The notes: generated by a model not told the origin, from the letters alone. DNA of 64,000 bases from Beijerinckia indica subsp. indica ATCC 9039 (GCF_000019845.1 NC_010581.1:248001-312000); one strand, 5' to 3'; counted from the first letter of the stretch, positions 31,195 through 41,327 are shown. Numbers and translations are program-made.

Positions 31195-31201
31195 GTTTTG
31201 C

Positions 31202-31582
31202 TCACCCAGGGAAATCCTTGTCGAGGACATCCCTGGGAAAAGCCGTACTATGGCGTTGCCTTCTGGTTTTCTCGCGTAGAGAGTCTGGGGGGCCGTCCAG
31301 CCGGTAGGTTTGCTGCAGCCATTCGATCATCGCCCTGGCCGAGCGTAAGACCTGATTATCGACACGCGGCCGTACCGCTGCCAAGGTCCAATTCGCTTCA
31401 TACTCAGCCTCGTCCCGTGAGGATGGGTTCTGTCCCAAATTCTCGCGCCCGCATGGATCGCGTCCAACCGGCTCTCGCCATTGCACGAGAATTTCGGTTA
31501 CATGTTCAAAACCTTTGATCTGTTTCAGAGAGTGCAGGCAAATACGCTGCAAGGCGGCATGCGAGCATGTATCTCGCGACAT
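31202..31582 (-). CDS. Hypothetical protein (126 aa)
   Basis: Open frame with a good ribosome-binding site (AAAAGGA about 7 nt before ATG). The sequence (MSRDTCSHAALQRICLHSLK..., ending ...FPRDVLDKDFPG) has no recognisable domain. It has no membrane segment and is Arg-rich. It sits head-to-head against the receptor gene end, stopping 7 bases after the receptor stop. It may be a real orphan gene or a decayed one. A family A repeat lies just upstream of its start. Confidence 0.4.
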   Translation of the reverse strand: MSRDTCSHAALQRICLHSLKQIKGFEHVTEILVQWREPVGRDPCGRENLGQNPSSRDEAEYEANWTLAAVRPRVDNQVLRSARAMIEWLQQTYRLDGPPDSLREKTRRQRHSTAFPRDVLDKDFPG

Positions 31583-31599
31583 GACCCGTTCCTTTTACG

Positions 31600-31662
31600 G
31601 CATCAATCATCGCACCAGAAAGTGGAGCCCACTTTTGGATCAATGGGATGCGTTATGGAGCC
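31600..31662. repeat. Family A dispersed repeat, copy 2
   Basis: GCATCAATCATCGCACC, then AGAAAGTGGAGCCCACTTTTGGATCAATGGGATGCG: the same hairpin core (AAAGTGG / CCACTTTT) and flanking GGATCAAT...GATGCG as at 41328-41425. Confidence 0.6.
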
Positions 31663-31665
31663 TTA

Positions 31666-31703
31666 GGGCGTCACTCAAGCCTTTCGCTTAAGGAGTGACG
31701 CCC
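31666..31703 (-). terminator. Hairpin downstream of CsbD-like gene
   Basis: Arms GGGCGTCACTC (31666-31676) and GAGTGACGCCC (31693-31703) are exact reverse complements with a 16-nt loop. Located about 50 bp after the CsbD-like stop on the minus strand; no strong T-run follows. Confidence 0.5.
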
Positions 31704-31750
31704 CCGACGGGGCGAACGAATGGGGAGACAATGTGGAAGAGCGAAGCTCT

Positions 31751-32092
31751 TCAGGCGCGGCGATGCATCGCCCAACCGAGAAGGTAGCCGAGAGCGCCAG
31801 CAAGCAACAAAGCCTCAAAGGGTTGAGTGCCCACGCGCTTGCCGAGCTGTTCGACGCCATGCTTATAGATTTCCTGACCTTTTTCGACGGTCTCGGAAAC
31901 GGAGTCCGGCACTTGCGCGCTAGCATCCTGCACGCTTTCCTTGATGCGGCCATAAAGGTCTTGAACCTTGCCGCTCGCCTGATCGATCAGGCCTTGCGCT
32001 TCCGCATCCCGATCGCCAGTAATTTCGCCAAACTTAGTCTCGGCCTTGCCGGTAAAACCGCGCGCCGCGCCTTCGATCTCATGAAGATTCAT
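31751..32092 (-). CDS. CsbD-like stress protein with C-terminal membrane anchor
   Basis: 113 residues. The first half is a CsbD domain (IEGAARGFTGKAETKFGEITGD, AQGLIDQASGKVQDLYG). An amphipathic helix follows (VSETVEKGQEIYKHGVEQL), then a hydrophobic segment (EALLLAGALGYLLGWAMHRRA). The C-terminus resembles ElaB/YqjD-type membrane-anchored proteins. Such proteins are generally induced by stress; the molecular role is unknown. ATG 32092 has a strong GGAAGGA upstream, better than the ATGs at 32110 and 32107. Confidence 0.85.
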   Translation of the reverse strand: MNLHEIEGAARGFTGKAETKFGEITGDRDAEAQGLIDQASGKVQDLYGRIKESVQDASAQVPDSVSETVEKGQEIYKHGVEQLGKRVGTQPFEALLLAGALGYLLGWAMHRRA

Positions 32093-32245
32093 GGTCTTTC
32101 CTTCCATCATCAGACGCTAGTGACTCGTCTGGCAAACGCCTGATGGAAGCATCCGTTCCGATAAAGCCGTATGGAAACGTTGTCGCGGGTTTGGCGACAG
32201 CGGAAGGGTGGCGGGTAAGCAAGATGGCCGGGAAAAAGCCCGAAT

Positions 32246-33256
32246 TCAAAGTTTGCGTAATTCCACCGTTTCGATGTGGTGGCTCGGTCCCTTGGTCAGG
32301 ATGAGATTGGCGCGGGCTCTCGTCGGGAATAGATTTTCCCGCAGATTGGCGAGATTGATGCGGCGCCAGATGTCGCGCGCCGCGGCTTCCGCCGCGCTGT
32401 CATCAATATCGGCGTATTTTTTGAAATAGGAACGCGGATCGCGGAAAGCGGTCTCGCGCAGCCGCATGAAGCGGGCGACATACCAACGTTCGAGATCATC
32501 TTCGTCGGCATGCAGATAGATGGAGAAATCGAAGAAATCCGAAACGAAGGGAATTGCCATGCCGTCCTTGTTCGGACGATTGGGCAACAAAACGTTGAGA
32601 CCCTCCACAATCAAAATATCGGGACGGTCGACGGTGACACTTTCGCCCGGCATGATGTCATAGGAAATATGCGAATAGACCGGCGCGCGAACATTGCGCT
32701 TGCCCGCTTTGATATCGGAAAGAAAACACAAAAGCGCGGTGCCGTCATAGCTTTCGGGAAAGCCTTTCTTATCCATTAAGTCTTCGCGCTGAAGAATGTG
32801 ATTGGGATAGAGAAAGCCGTCCGTGGTGATGAGCTGCACCTTGGGCGTGTTGGGCCAGCGCAGGAGCAAGGCCTGCATGACGCGCGAGAGCGTCGATTTG
32901 CCGGCGGCAACCGATCCCGCGACACCGATAATATAGGGCACTTTCCCGTCACCGGCGCCGAGAAAGCGCTGGGTCGCTTTGAAGAGGCCCTGTGTCGCGG
33001 CGACATAAAGCGCCAGCAATCGCGAGAGCGGCAGATAGATCGCGATGACTTCTTCGAGCGAGATCGGATCGTCGATCGAGCGCAATCGCGCGAGATCATC
33101 GAGTGTCAAGGTCAGCGGCGTGTCAGCGCGTAACCTTGCCCATTGCTCACGGGTGAAGCGATGGTAGGGAGAAAGCGGTGAAAGGTTAAGCTCGTCCTCT
33201 CCCGCCGCGTCGATCCGGGGCAATTGGCTAGTGAGCACGCGAGGCCTTTTCTTCAT
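32246..33256 (-). CDS. coaA: Pantothenate kinase, type I
   Basis: First enzyme of coenzyme A synthesis. The 336-residue product has the P-loop [38 protein letters not shown] and the substrate-site region [11 protein letters not shown] of CoaA (P-loop kinase type). ATG 33256 lies inside the end of hisE, a 29-bp overlap; GTG 33238 is an alternative start. Being last behind hisF-hisE is typical for Rhizobiales. Confidence 0.95.
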   Translation of the reverse strand: MKKRPRVLTSQLPRIDAAGEDELNLSPLSPYHRFTREQWARLRADTPLTLTLDDLARLRSIDDPISLEEVIAIYLPLSRLLALYVAATQGLFKATQRFLGAGDGKVPYIIGVAGSVAAGKSTLSRVMQALLLRWPNTPKVQLITTDGFLYPNHILQREDLMDKKGFPESYDGTALLCFLSDIKAGKRNVRAPVYSHISYDIMPGESVTVDRPDILIVEGLNVLLPNRPNKDGMAIPFVSDFFDFSIYLHADEDDLERWYVARFMRLRETAFRDPRSYFKKYADIDDSAAEAAARDIWRRINLANLRENLFPTRARANLILTKGPSHHIETVELRKL

Positions 33257-33548
33257 GCCCCGAACGGCTGGTCCGCCGCCCGAGTTCATCCAAGACATCT
33301 TGCAAGGATATGTCTCGTAGATGCAAGACGACCAAAAGGTGGTAAAGCAAATCTGCGGTTTCCGCGGTGAGCGCGGCGCGGTCCGTACCGAGCGCTGCGA
33401 TCACCACTTCGACCGCTTCCTCGCCGAGTTTTTTGGCGGCACGGGGAGGTCCCCCTTCGAGGAGGGATTTGGTATAGGACGATTCCGCTGTCGCCTTGGC
33501 ACGATCGGCAATGACGGCCGCGAGATCTTCGAGTGTAAAACGTTTCAT
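33228..33548 (-). CDS. hisE: Phosphoribosyl-ATP pyrophosphatase
   Basis: Second step of histidine synthesis (PR-ATP to PR-AMP). The 106-residue all-helical protein has [29 protein letters not shown], containing the metal-binding acidic residues, and [20 protein letters not shown]. The start at 33548 (MKRFTLEDL) is 4 bp after the hisF stop; the frame is open to 33830 in shadow of hisF. Confidence 0.95.
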   Translation of the reverse strand: MKRFTLEDLAAVIADRAKATAESSYTKSLLEGGPPRAAKKLGEEAVEVVIAALGTDRAALTAETADLLYHLLVVLHLRDISLQDVLDELGRRTSRSGHEEKASRAH

Positions 33549-33552
33549 CCTG

Positions 33553-34383
33553 TCATCCGGTTGCAGCAGGCGATACAGGAGGCGATGGAGCCGGGAACGG
33601 ACCAGGCGGCATGGCCGCGCCGGTGTCGAGGCGCATCGGTAGACCATGCTGCGCCATGTAATGTTTGGCCTCGGCGATGGTGAATGTGCCGAAATGGAAG
33701 ATCGAGGCCGCGAGGACGGCTTGGGCGCCCCCTTGAGCAATGCCCTCGACCAGATGATCGAGCGTGCCGACACCGCCCGAGGCAATGACCGGAATCGATA
33801 CGGCAGAGCTGACCGCCCGGGTGAGAGCAAGATCGAAACCCGCCTTGGTGCCGTCGCGATCCATCGACGTCAGGAGGATTTCGCCGGCGCCGCGCTCAGC
33901 GACATCCCGCGCATAGGTGATGGCATCGATTCCTGTCGGCTTGCGGCCGCCATGGGTAAAGATTTCCCAGGCGCCGGGACGTACTTCCTTCGCGTCAATG
34001 GCGACGACGACACATTGGCTGCCGAATTTTTCCGCCGCGCGGCGCACGAAATCGCGATCCGTCACCGCCGCCGACATGATCGAAACCTTGTCCGCGCCGG
34101 CGAGGAGGAGCTTGCGGATATCATCCTCGGTCCGGACGCCGCCGCCGACCGTCAGCGGCATGAAGCAGGCGGCGGCCGTCCGTTCGACGACATCGAGGAG
34201 AATGCCGCGATCCTCATGGCTCGCGGTAATGTCGAGGAAGCAGAGTTCATCGGCACCGGCGGCATCATAGGCGATGGCGCATTGCACTGGATCGCCGGCA
34301 TCGCGCAGATCGACAAAATTGACGCCTTTGACGACACGGCCGTCTTTCACGTCGAGACAGGGAATGACGCGGGCCTTGAGCAT
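33553..34383 (-). CDS. hisF: Imidazole glycerol phosphate synthase, cyclase subunit
   Basis: (beta/alpha)8 barrel that makes imidazole glycerol phosphate and AICAR using ammonia from HisH. It contains [19 protein letters not shown] (catalytic Asp), [11 protein letters not shown], and the second phosphate site [13 protein letters not shown]. At 276 residues it is longer than the usual 250-258, because of a Pro/Ala-rich C-terminal tail ([19 protein letters not shown]). ATG 34383 matches family starts and has AAGGG upstream. It is separated from hisA by terC and arfB. Confidence 0.95.
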   Translation of the reverse strand: MLKARVIPCLDVKDGRVVKGVNFVDLRDAGDPVQCAIAYDAAGADELCFLDITASHEDRGILLDVVERTAAACFMPLTVGGGVRTEDDIRKLLLAGADKVSIMSAAVTDRDFVRRAAEKFGSQCVVVAIDAKEVRPGAWEIFTHGGRKPTGIDAITYARDVAERGAGEILLTSMDRDGTKAGFDLALTRAVSSAVSIPVIASGGVGTLDHLVEGIAQGGAQAVLAASIFHFGTFTIAEAKHYMAQHGLPMRLDTGAAMPPGPFPAPSPPVSPAATG

Positions 34384-34839
34384 GGGGGGACCCTTCAGCG
34401 GCTCGAAGGGAAGAAGGAAGGGCAGGCTTGCCGCCCTGTCATCAATGCGCTTTCCATCCCGGCTGGCCCCATTCGCAGTCTTGCTCGCGCATCTCAAGAG
34501 CGCGCATGATGAGCGAGAAAAGCAATGCCTTTTCGATCATCATTTTGGCTGTATTCTATTCGGCTCTGCTCTGTAACAGTAAATTTTCCCTGGCGCAAAT
34601 ATCATCGGCTTTACGATTTTCCCGTGACGAAAGTGACTGTAATCAAGGGGGTGACGCATGATAAGGATTTCCTCTCGGCGCACCGTCCTTTAAAGCATGT
34701 TGAAATCACGCCGAATTGCACGGCGTTTTGAGGTTTTCAGCTTCCTGCCAGCCACAGGTCTTTTGATGAGCAAGGGGTCTTGCCGCGATGCGGGATCGCT
34801 GGCGTTGAGGAGGCCTGCTGAAGAGAACGACGAGTGATC
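34384..34839. promoter_or_regulatory. Divergent region between hisF and the TerC-family gene
   Basis: 456 bases between divergent starts, AT-rich at about 34530-34700. It presumably holds separate promoters for hisF-hisE-coaA and for the TerC-family gene. Because TerC-family genes often have yybP-ykoY (manganese) riboswitches, the leader was examined for that motif; none was recognised. Confidence 0.45.
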
Positions 34840-35886
34840 ATGCGCTATTTTCGAGGGTCGCTTCTGTTCACGATCCTCTGCCTTTTTCTCGCAGGATGGC
34901 TCGGCTGGTCTCTTACCGGCACGATCAGCGGTGTTTTGTCGACGCTCTGGATCGCGCTGGTCTTGGGTGTTCTGGAAATTTCGCTCTCTTTCGATAATGC
35001 CATTGTCAATGCGACCGTATTGCGTGGCTTGGATCCCGTTTGGCGGCGGCGTTTTTTGATCTGGGGCATATTGATCGCCGTCGTCGGTATGCGCATCCTC
35101 TTCCCGCTGATGATTGTCGCCATCGCCGCTCATATCGGGCCGCTCGACGCTCTCTTTCTCGCCATTCTCGAGCCGCGTCATTACGAGCAGATCATCACCG
35201 ACGTCCATATTACCATCTCGGGTTTCGGCGGTGCCTTTCTCGCGATGGTGAGCCTTAAATTCTTCTTTGATTCCTCCAAACGAGTGCATTGGATTGGCCT
35301 TTTCGAAAAAAGGCTGGCCCGGCTCGGCGATCTCGACGCGATCACTCATACGATCGTGCTGCTGGCGCTCTATGCTGTGTCCCGCCTGCTGGCGCCCGAG
35401 GACGCCGCCGAACTGATTGTCGCGGGCATATTCGGGCTCGTGACCTTCGTGGGTGTCGAGGTGATCGGCAACGTGCTCGGTGGGCCAGGAGGGAGAACGG
35501 GCGAGGTGGCGCGCGTTGGATTGAGCGGCTTTCTCTATCTGGAGGTGCTCGACGCGTCCTTTTCCTTCGACGGGGTGGTCGGCGCCTTCGCGCTGACGAA
35601 CAATCTGTTTGTGATTGCTCTTGGACTTGGCATTGGCGCCATGTTCGTCCGCTCGATGACGGTGATGCTGGTCGATCGTGGCACCTTGTCCGAATATCGC
35701 TATCTGGAACATGGCGCCTTCTACGCCATTCTCGCGCTCGCGGGCGTGATGCTCTTGTCCGCCCGTTATGACATCCCTGAGGTGGTGACTGGCCTGATCA
35801 GCGCCTGCCTCATCGGCTTGTCGCTGCTCGGATCAATTCTCTACAACCGAAAACGATCCGCGATCGAGCCCCCGCCCACGCAGTGA
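34840..35886 (+). CDS. TerC/DUF475-family integral membrane protein
   Basis: 348 residues, about eight membrane helices. The two conserved acidic membrane motifs of this superfamily are present: LEISLSFDNAIVNATVL (about residues 45-60) and VLDASFSFDGVVGAFALTNN. Family members export Mn2+ or other divalent metals or contribute to tellurite resistance; the substrate here is not determined. ATG 34840 is preferred over GTG 34834. The stop codon TGA overlaps the left end of a family C repeat. The gene is inserted, in opposite orientation, within the histidine cluster. Confidence 0.85.
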   Translation: MRYFRGSLLFTILCLFLAGWLGWSLTGTISGVLSTLWIALVLGVLEISLSFDNAIVNATVLRGLDPVWRRRFLIWGILIAVVGMRILFPLMIVAIAAHIGPLDALFLAILEPRHYEQIITDVHITISGFGGAFLAMVSLKFFFDSSKRVHWIGLFEKRLARLGDLDAITHTIVLLALYAVSRLLAPEDAAELIVAGIFGLVTFVGVEVIGNVLGGPGGRTGEVARVGLSGFLYLEVLDASFSFDGVVGAFALTNNLFVIALGLGIGAMFVRSMTVMLVDRGTLSEYRYLEHGAFYAILALAGVMLLSARYDIPEVVTGLISACLIGLSLLGSILYNRKRSAIEPPPTQ

Positions 35887-35999
35887 TACCAAGGGTCGTA
35901 AAGAACGACCTTTGGTTCCTTTCTTGAATTTTCACTATCGCTTTGAAAAAGCGAAAATTCAAGAGCGGTCCAACGGTCATTTATTATGACCGTTGGTAT
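35885..35999. repeat. Family C dispersed repeat, copy 2
   Basis: Complete element: ATACCAAGGGTCGT...ACGACCTTTGGT, then CTTGAATTTTC / GAAAATTCAAG, then CCAACGGTCAT...ATGACCGTTGGTAT. Three stems enclosed by inverted ends. It fills the gap between terC and arfB (convergent stops) and may also terminate both. Confidence 0.85.
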
Positions 36000-36017
36000 G
36001 AGAAAGCCGATCCTTCC

Positions 36018-36440
36018 TCAATCGATTGGCCCGCTGCGGAGCCGTTTGGTTTCTCCACGCCTCACTTTGGAATCGACGCGTTGTCTTTTCGCGGAAAGAC
36101 TCGGCCTGGTTTTGATCCGTGGTTTCGGTTTTTTCCCCGCCGCGCCAATCAGATCGAGCAAGCGCGTTTGCGCATCCTGGCGGTTGAGTTCCTGGGAACG
36201 GAAATTCTGCGCGAAAATCACGAGAATTCCATCCTTGGTTATCCGGCTGCCGGACAAGAGGGAGAGCCGCTCTTTGACCGTTTCGTCGAGGGATGGAGAA
36301 TTGTAAACATCAAAGCGTAATTGGACCGCGCTTTCGACCTTGTTGACATTCTGTCCTCCCGGTCCGCTCGCCCGCGCGAAGGAGAAGAGCAGTTCGGCCT
36401 CGTCGATGGACAAGCGCGGGTTGATGAAAAGGCGAGGCAT
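36018..36440 (-). CDS. arfB: Alternative ribosome-rescue factor ArfB
   Basis: 140-residue class I release-factor-like hydrolase that frees stalled ribosomes without a stop codon. The catalytic ASGPGGQNVNKVES places GGQ at residues 28-30. The C-terminal basic tail (KKPKPRIKTRPSLSAKRQRVDSK...) is the mRNA-channel-inserting tail of ArfB. There is no stop-codon recognition domain, consistent with the family. It lies 36 bp downstream of hisA on the same strand. Confidence 0.93.
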   Translation of the reverse strand: MPRLFINPRLSIDEAELLFSFARASGPGGQNVNKVESAVQLRFDVYNSPSLDETVKERLSLLSGSRITKDGILVIFAQNFRSQELNRQDAQTRLLDLIGAAGKKPKPRIKTRPSLSAKRQRVDSKVRRGETKRLRSGPID

Positions 36441-36476
36441 TGGATCTCATTCCATGATCCGTGATGCTCTGATGTT

Positions 36477-37205
36477 TCAGTCCTTGCGTAACAGCGCGAG
36501 GGCCTTGGCGGGATCGATGCGCCCGTCATACAGGGCGCGACCGCTGATCGCGCCGGCCAGGATCGCGCAATCGGGCGCGGTGAGCCGTTCGATATCGGCG
36601 AGCGAGGCGAGACCGCCCGAGGCGATAACAGGAATATGAACAGCCTTGGCGAGAGCCAGTGTCGCGTCAATGTTGAGGCCGGTTAGGCCACCATCGCGGG
36701 CAATATCGGTATAGATCAGCGCGGCGACGCCGGCATCCTCGAATTTTTTGCCGAGTTCGACGGCCGAGAGTTGCGCGGTCTTGGCCCAGCCCTCGACCGC
36801 GACGAAACCATCCTTCGCATCGATGCCGACAGCAATCTTGCCCGGGAAACGCGCCGCGGCGCGGCGCACCAGATCAGGATCGCGCACCGCCGCCGTGCCG
36901 ATGATAACGCGGGCAATGCCCTTGCCGAGCCAGGCCTCGATCGTCGCCTCGTCACGAATGCCGCCGCCGAGCTGCACAGACATTTTGACACGCGCGAGGA
37001 TGGCGTCGACGGCCGCCGCATTCATCGGCTTGCCGGCGAAAGCGCCGTCGAGATCGACGACATGGAGGGCGGTAAAACCCTGGGCCTCGAAAGCTGCCGC
37101 CTGGGCGGCGGGATCATCGTTGAAGATCGTGGCCTTTTGCATGTCGCCTTGCAGAAGACGCACGCAGTGGCCTTCCTTCAGATCGATCGCCGGATAGAGG
37201 ATCAT
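36477..37205 (-). CDS. hisA: ProFAR isomerase
   Basis: Fourth step of histidine synthesis, a (beta/alpha)8 isomerase of 242 residues. [21 protein letters not shown] holds the catalytic Asp, and [19 protein letters not shown] and [16 protein letters not shown] are the phosphate sites. ATG 37205 overlaps the hisH stop as ATGA (4 bp), implying coupled translation. Confidence 0.96.
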   Translation of the reverse strand: MILYPAIDLKEGHCVRLLQGDMQKATIFNDDPAAQAAAFEAQGFTALHVVDLDGAFAGKPMNAAAVDAILARVKMSVQLGGGIRDEATIEAWLGKGIARVIIGTAAVRDPDLVRRAAARFPGKIAVGIDAKDGFVAVEGWAKTAQLSAVELGKKFEDAGVAALIYTDIARDGGLTGLNIDATLALAKAVHIPVIASGGLASLADIERLTAPDCAILAGAISGRALYDGRIDPAKALALLRKD

Positions 37206-37882
37206 GGGTGCCATTTCAAAAAATTGCTGATCAGGGCCAGGCCGAGTGTCTGGCTCTTTTCGGGATGGAATTGCGTGCCGGCGATATTGGCCTCGCCGAT
37301 CATGGCGGTGACCGGCCCGCCGTAATCGGTCGTGGCGATAAGGTCCGCTTCCCGCTGGGGCCGGAAGGCATAGGAATGGACGAAATAGGCATGCAGCCCC
37401 TCAGCCCCAAGCGGAATGCCGGCCAGCAGAGGATGCGGGCGTAAGGCCGTCAGCGTGTTCCATCCCATATGCGGGATTTTCAGGCTCTTGTCGGTGGGCT
37501 CCAACGCCGCCACCTCGCCCTTGATCCAATCGAGACCGGCCGTGGTTTCATGTTCGAGCCCGCGCGTTGCCAGCAATTGCATCCCGACGCAAATGCCGAG
37601 AAACGGCTTGCCCTCGCGCCGCACCGCGTGCTCCATGGCCTCGATCATGCCGGGGACGGCATTCAGGCCGCGCCGGCAATCGGCAAAAGCGCCAACGCCT
37701 GGCAGGACGATGCGGTCGGCCAGGGCCACTGCCTCGGGATCATGGGTGACGGCGATCGTTCCGGCATAGCCCGTCTCGCTCGCTGCCCGTTCGAAGGCCT
37801 TATGGGCCGAATGCAGATTGCCCGATCCATAATCGACGATGGCGACGCCGAGGCGTGACGCGGCTGTTTTTGCTTCGTTCAC
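37202..37882 (-). CDS. hisH: Imidazole glycerol phosphate synthase, glutaminase subunit
   Basis: Class I glutamine amidotransferase, 226 residues, supplying ammonia to HisF. The nucleophile is the Cys in [16 protein letters not shown]; the His/Glu pair is in [11 protein letters not shown]. It overlaps the DUF2628 gene upstream and hisA downstream by ATGA at each junction. Confidence 0.96.
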   Translation of the reverse strand: MNEAKTAASRLGVAIVDYGSGNLHSAHKAFERAASETGYAGTIAVTHDPEAVALADRIVLPGVGAFADCRRGLNAVPGMIEAMEHAVRREGKPFLGICVGMQLLATRGLEHETTAGLDWIKGEVAALEPTDKSLKIPHMGWNTLTALRPHPLLAGIPLGAEGLHAYFVHSYAFRPQREADLIATTDYGGPVTAMIGEANIAGTQFHPEKSQTLGLALISNFLKWHP

Positions 37883-38454
37883 TGGCGCCGCCCTCGTGAC
37901 GGAAACAGCCCGAGAAGATCGCGTCCGGTTTCTCCCTGATGGGCCAGGGTGGTGGCGGCGCGGGCTGCCGGCGGACGTTCCGGGGGACGCGCGGGAGGCA
38001 CGTCGTCATCGCCAAGCTGTTCCAGATCGGCGTCGAAAAGCGAAAAGAAACGGCTTTCGCCGGTGTCTCGCCCCGGCGCCGCGACAATGTTTTCGAGTTG
38101 ATAGCCCTGGCGCCGGAAACGGCGCTCACAAAGGCCAAAACCTTCCAGGCCGAGAAAGATCGCGAGCATTATGGCGAAGCTTGAAAAAAGCACAGAGCCG
38201 AATGTGCCGAGAACGAGCAGCAGCGAAACGGCCAGCATGGCGAGGATCCAGAGGCCGAGCGACAGCCAGAGGCCGCGCGCGGCGAGCCAGAAGGGTCCGA
38301 ACCAGAAAGCGCCCCAGGAAAAGCTTTGTTTTACAAAGCGCGCGCGGGCCGCCCGTTCGAGCCGGGCCTCGGCCTTGTCAGCCGTCATGCCCAAGGTGGC
38401 GCCGGGCGCCTCGGGGGGAAGATAGATCGCGTAAAGAGCCAAGCCTGTCTCCAT
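37879..38454 (-). CDS. DUF2628-family membrane protein in the his operon
   Basis: 191 residues. The central part has [25 protein letters not shown] followed by two membrane helices ([18 protein letters not shown] and [16 protein letters not shown]). This is the DUF2628 pattern that commonly sits between hisB and hisH in Rhizobiales. The C-terminus is Pro/Arg-rich. Function unknown. It overlaps hisH by 4 bp, so it is translated with the histidine enzymes. Start at [14 protein letters not shown] (38454); an ATG at 38469 is possible. Confidence 0.82.
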   Translation of the reverse strand: METGLALYAIYLPPEAPGATLGMTADKAEARLERAARARFVKQSFSWGAFWFGPFWLAARGLWLSLGLWILAMLAVSLLLVLGTFGSVLFSSFAIMLAIFLGLEGFGLCERRFRRQGYQLENIVAAPGRDTGESRFFSLFDADLEQLGDDDVPPARPPERPPAARAATTLAHQGETGRDLLGLFPSRGRRQ

Positions 38455-38477
38455 CAAGGTTCGGAGCACGCAAGTCG

Positions 38478-39065
38478 TCAGAGCACGCCCTTGGTCGAGG
38501 GAATCTCGCCCAATTGACGCGGATCGAGTGTCAGAGCGACGCGCAAGGCCCGCGCAAGCCCTTTGAAGGATGATTCAGAAATATGGTGCGCATTCTCGCC
38601 ATAGAGGGTTTCGACATGAATATTGGCGCCGAGATGCGTGGTGAAGGCCTGAAAGAACTCGCGGACCAGTTCGGTGTCGAATGTGCCGATCTTGTCACGC
38701 AGAAAATGTGTCCGGAAGACGAGATAGGGGCGGCCGGAGACATCGACGGCGACGCGGGTCAGGGTCTCGTCCATCGGCAAAAGAACATCGGCATATCGGG
38801 TAATGCCGGCGCGATCGCCCAGCGCCTGGCGGACGGCCTGGCCGAGCGCGATGCCCGTATCCTCGACCGTGTGATGATCGTCGATATGCAGGTCTCCCTT
38901 GGCCTTGATGGTCATGTCGATCAACGAATGCCGCGCGAGTTGTTCAAGCATATGATCGAAAAAACCGATGCCGGTCGAGATGTGCGCGGTGCCGCGCCCG
39001 TCAAGATCGACGGCGACCTCGATTTCGGTTTCCTTGGTCTTGCGCGAAACGGCGCCGGTACGCAT
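38478..39065 (-). CDS. hisB: Imidazoleglycerol-phosphate dehydratase
   Basis: Single-function HisB of 195 residues. The manganese-binding motifs [29 protein letters not shown] and [12 protein letters not shown] are intact. It starts [15 protein letters not shown] at 39065; the frame is open to 39314 but upstream residues are unrelated. First gene of the minus-strand his cluster, divergent from hslV. Confidence 0.96.
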   Translation of the reverse strand: MRTGAVSRKTKETEIEVAVDLDGRGTAHISTGIGFFDHMLEQLARHSLIDMTIKAKGDLHIDDHHTVEDTGIALGQAVRQALGDRAGITRYADVLLPMDETLTRVAVDVSGRPYLVFRTHFLRDKIGTFDTELVREFFQAFTTHLGANIHVETLYGENAHHISESSFKGLARALRVALTLDPRQLGEIPSTKGVL

Positions 39066-39289
39066 ATCGCCAATCCTTGCGGGCTGAGAACTCTGTGCAG
39101 CTTCTAGCCCATGATGCCGCGTAAGTGAACGTATTCCAGCCAAAATCCGGCTTCCGCCTCGCATTCGCCGTGAAAATCTCTTTATCTCTCTTCTCATCGG
39201 GGGATGGAGAGGGGACGAAGGCTTCCCGTCGAGGCGAAGGAAGCCGGCCCGCAAAGCCTGTCCGCGAAAACTTGTCCACGGCCATAGGC

Positions 39290-39316
39290 CTTGCATCACC
39301 CGTGGCCTCCCCATAG
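39290..39316 (+). promoter_or_regulatory. Candidate heat-shock (RpoH) promoter of hslVU
   Basis: CTTGCA at 39290-39295 and CCCCATAG at 39309-39316, 13 bases apart, resemble the sigma-32 consensus (CTTGAA, 13-15 bases, CCCCATnT). It lies 50 bp upstream of hslV, a classical heat-shock operon. Match judged by eye. Confidence 0.4.
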
Positions 39317-39366
39317 ATGAAAGATCTGCTCTTCGTGGAGAAGAGGCGGCGTTTCCTGGAGTTTCG

Positions 39367-39960
39367 ATGCGCGATTACCCGTCCTTTCCGGCTTTTTCCC
39401 AGGCTTCTTCGCCCGAAAGCTGGCACGGCACGACCATTTTGATGGTCAAGAAAGGCGGCCGAACGGTGATCGGCGGTGATGGTCAGGTGACGCTTGGCCA
39501 GACGATCGTCAAGGGGAATGCCCGCAAGGTCCGTCGGCTCTCCAAGGGCGATGTCATCGGCGGTTTCGCCGGTGCGACCGCGGATGCCTTCACTTTGTTC
39601 GAGCGGCTCGAGGCCAAGCTCGAACAATATCCCGGACAATTGATGCGCGCCTGCGTCGAACTCGCCAAGGATTGGCGGACAGATCGCTATTTGCGCCGGC
39701 TTGAGGCAATGATGCTCGTCGCCGACAAACAGGCGGGGCTGGTCTTGACCGGCACCGGCGATGTGCTCGAACCCGAGATGACCGAGCAAGGGAGTGTCAT
39801 GGGCATTGGCTCCGGCGGCAATTATGCGCTGGCGGCCGGCCGCGCCCTGCTCGCCACGGAATTCGACGCCGAGACCATTACGCGCAAGTCGCTCGAAATT
39901 GCCGCCGATATTTGCGTCTACACCAATCGCAATCTCATTATCGAATCGATTGATGCCTGA
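39367..39960 (+). CDS. hslV: ATP-dependent protease HslVU, peptidase subunit
   Basis: Proteasome-like threonine protease, 197 residues. A 21-residue propeptide precedes the expected mature N-terminus, the TTIL in [14 protein letters not shown], as in other Rhizobiales. [13 protein letters not shown] and [16 protein letters not shown] are conserved. Forms the HslVU complex with the next gene, 50 bp downstream. Confidence 0.96.
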   Translation: MRDYPSFPAFSQASSPESWHGTTILMVKKGGRTVIGGDGQVTLGQTIVKGNARKVRRLSKGDVIGGFAGATADAFTLFERLEAKLEQYPGQLMRACVELAKDWRTDRYLRRLEAMMLVADKQAGLVLTGTGDVLEPEMTEQGSVMGIGSGGNYALAAGRALLATEFDAETITRKSLEIAADICVYTNRNLIIESIDA

Positions 39961-40010
39961 GCCTGCAAGGGTTTGGGCTTTCTTCTCCTCATTTTTTACG
40001 CGATGCCTTC

Positions 40011-41318
40011 ATGACCGATTTTTCACCCCGTGAAATCGTTTCCGAGCTGGACCGCTATATCGTCGGGCAGAACGATGCCAAGCGTGCCGTGGCCATCGCG
40101 CTGCGCAACCGCTGGCGCCGGCTTAAGCTTGAAGGCGCGATGCGCGAGGAGGTTTTGCCGAAAAACATCCTGATGATCGGCCCGACCGGTTGCGGCAAGA
40201 CCGAGATCGCCCGACGCCTCGCCAAGCTCGCCAATGCGCCTTTCCTGAAGGTCGAGGCGACGAAATTCACCGAAGTCGGTTATGTCGGACGCGATGTCGA
40301 GCAGATCATTCGCGATCTGGTCGAGACGGCGATCGTCATGGTCAAGGCGGAAAAGCGCAAGTCGCTCGAAGCAAAGGCGCATCAGTCGGTCGAGGAACGC
40401 CTGCTCGATGCCCTGGTCGGCGCCAATGCCGCGCAGACCACGCGCGATTCCTTTCGCAAGAAACTTCGCGACGGAGACCTGGAGGATAAGGAAATCGAGA
40501 TCGAACTGGCGCAGGCTACGGGCAATCTGCCGATGTTCGATCTGCCAAACATGCCGGGTGCGGCGGTCGGGGCGATCTCCATCGGCGATATTTTCGCGAA
40601 ATCACTGGGCCGTTCCACCAAGCGCCGGCGCAGCACCGTCAAGGAGGCGCGCGAACCGCTCCTGGCCGAGGAAAGCGAAAAGCTGATGGATCAGGAACAG
40701 ATCATCGCGCAGGCCATTCATTCCGTTGAGAATAATGGCATCGTCTTTCTCGATGAAATCGACAAGATTTGCGCGCGGGAAGGACGTGGCGGCGCGGATG
40801 TTTCACGCGAAGGCGTGCAGCGCGATCTTCTTCCCCTGATCGAAGGGACCAGCGTCGCCACCAAACATGGGACGATCAAGACCGATCATATTCTCTTCAT
40901 CGCCTCGGGCGCCTTTCATGTCGCCAAGCCTTCCGATCTCTTGCCGGAATTGCAGGGCAGACTGCCGATCCGCGTCGAGCTGCTGCCCCTCAATGAAGAG
41001 GATTTCCGCCGAATCCTGACTGAAACGGAAGTCAGTCTTATCAAGCAATATGAGGCTTTGCTCGCGACCGAGGGGGTGAACTTGGTCTTTACGCCGGAGG
41101 CGGTGAGCAGTCTGGCAAAGGTCGCCGTGCAGGTGAATTCCAGTGTCGAAAATATTGGCGCGCGGCGTTTGCAGACGGTGATGGAGCGCGTGCTCGATGA
41201 GGTAAGTTATACAGCGCCGGACCGATCCGGACAGACGATCACGATCGATGCCGCCTATGTCGAGAAGAATATCGGCGATCTCGCCAAAAATACGGATCTG
41301 AGCCGGTTCATCCTGTGA
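40011..41318 (+). CDS. hslU: HslU ATPase (unfoldase) subunit
   Basis: AAA+ ClpY/HslU, 435 residues. It has the N-terminal [16 protein letters not shown], the Walker [10 protein letters not shown], the pore motif GYVGRD, an inserted I-domain (about residues 110-230), the Walker B in [10 protein letters not shown], and the C-terminal [21 protein letters not shown] followed by DLSRFIL, the tail that activates HslV. Confidence 0.97.
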   Translation: MTDFSPREIVSELDRYIVGQNDAKRAVAIALRNRWRRLKLEGAMREEVLPKNILMIGPTGCGKTEIARRLAKLANAPFLKVEATKFTEVGYVGRDVEQIIRDLVETAIVMVKAEKRKSLEAKAHQSVEERLLDALVGANAAQTTRDSFRKKLRDGDLEDKEIEIELAQATGNLPMFDLPNMPGAAVGAISIGDIFAKSLGRSTKRRRSTVKEAREPLLAEESEKLMDQEQIIAQAIHSVENNGIVFLDEIDKICAREGRGGADVSREGVQRDLLPLIEGTSVATKHGTIKTDHILFIASGAFHVAKPSDLLPELQGRLPIRVELLPLNEEDFRRILTETEVSLIKQYEALLATEGVNLVFTPEAVSSLAKVAVQVNSSVENIGARRLQTVMERVLDEVSYTAPDRSGQTITIDAAYVEKNIGDLAKNTDLSRFIL

Positions 41319-41327
41319 GGTCACGGC

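Noticed and set aside
34384..34839. yybP-ykoY manganese riboswitch upstream of the TerC-family gene
   Set aside because: The conserved junction sequences of that riboswitch could not be found in the leader.
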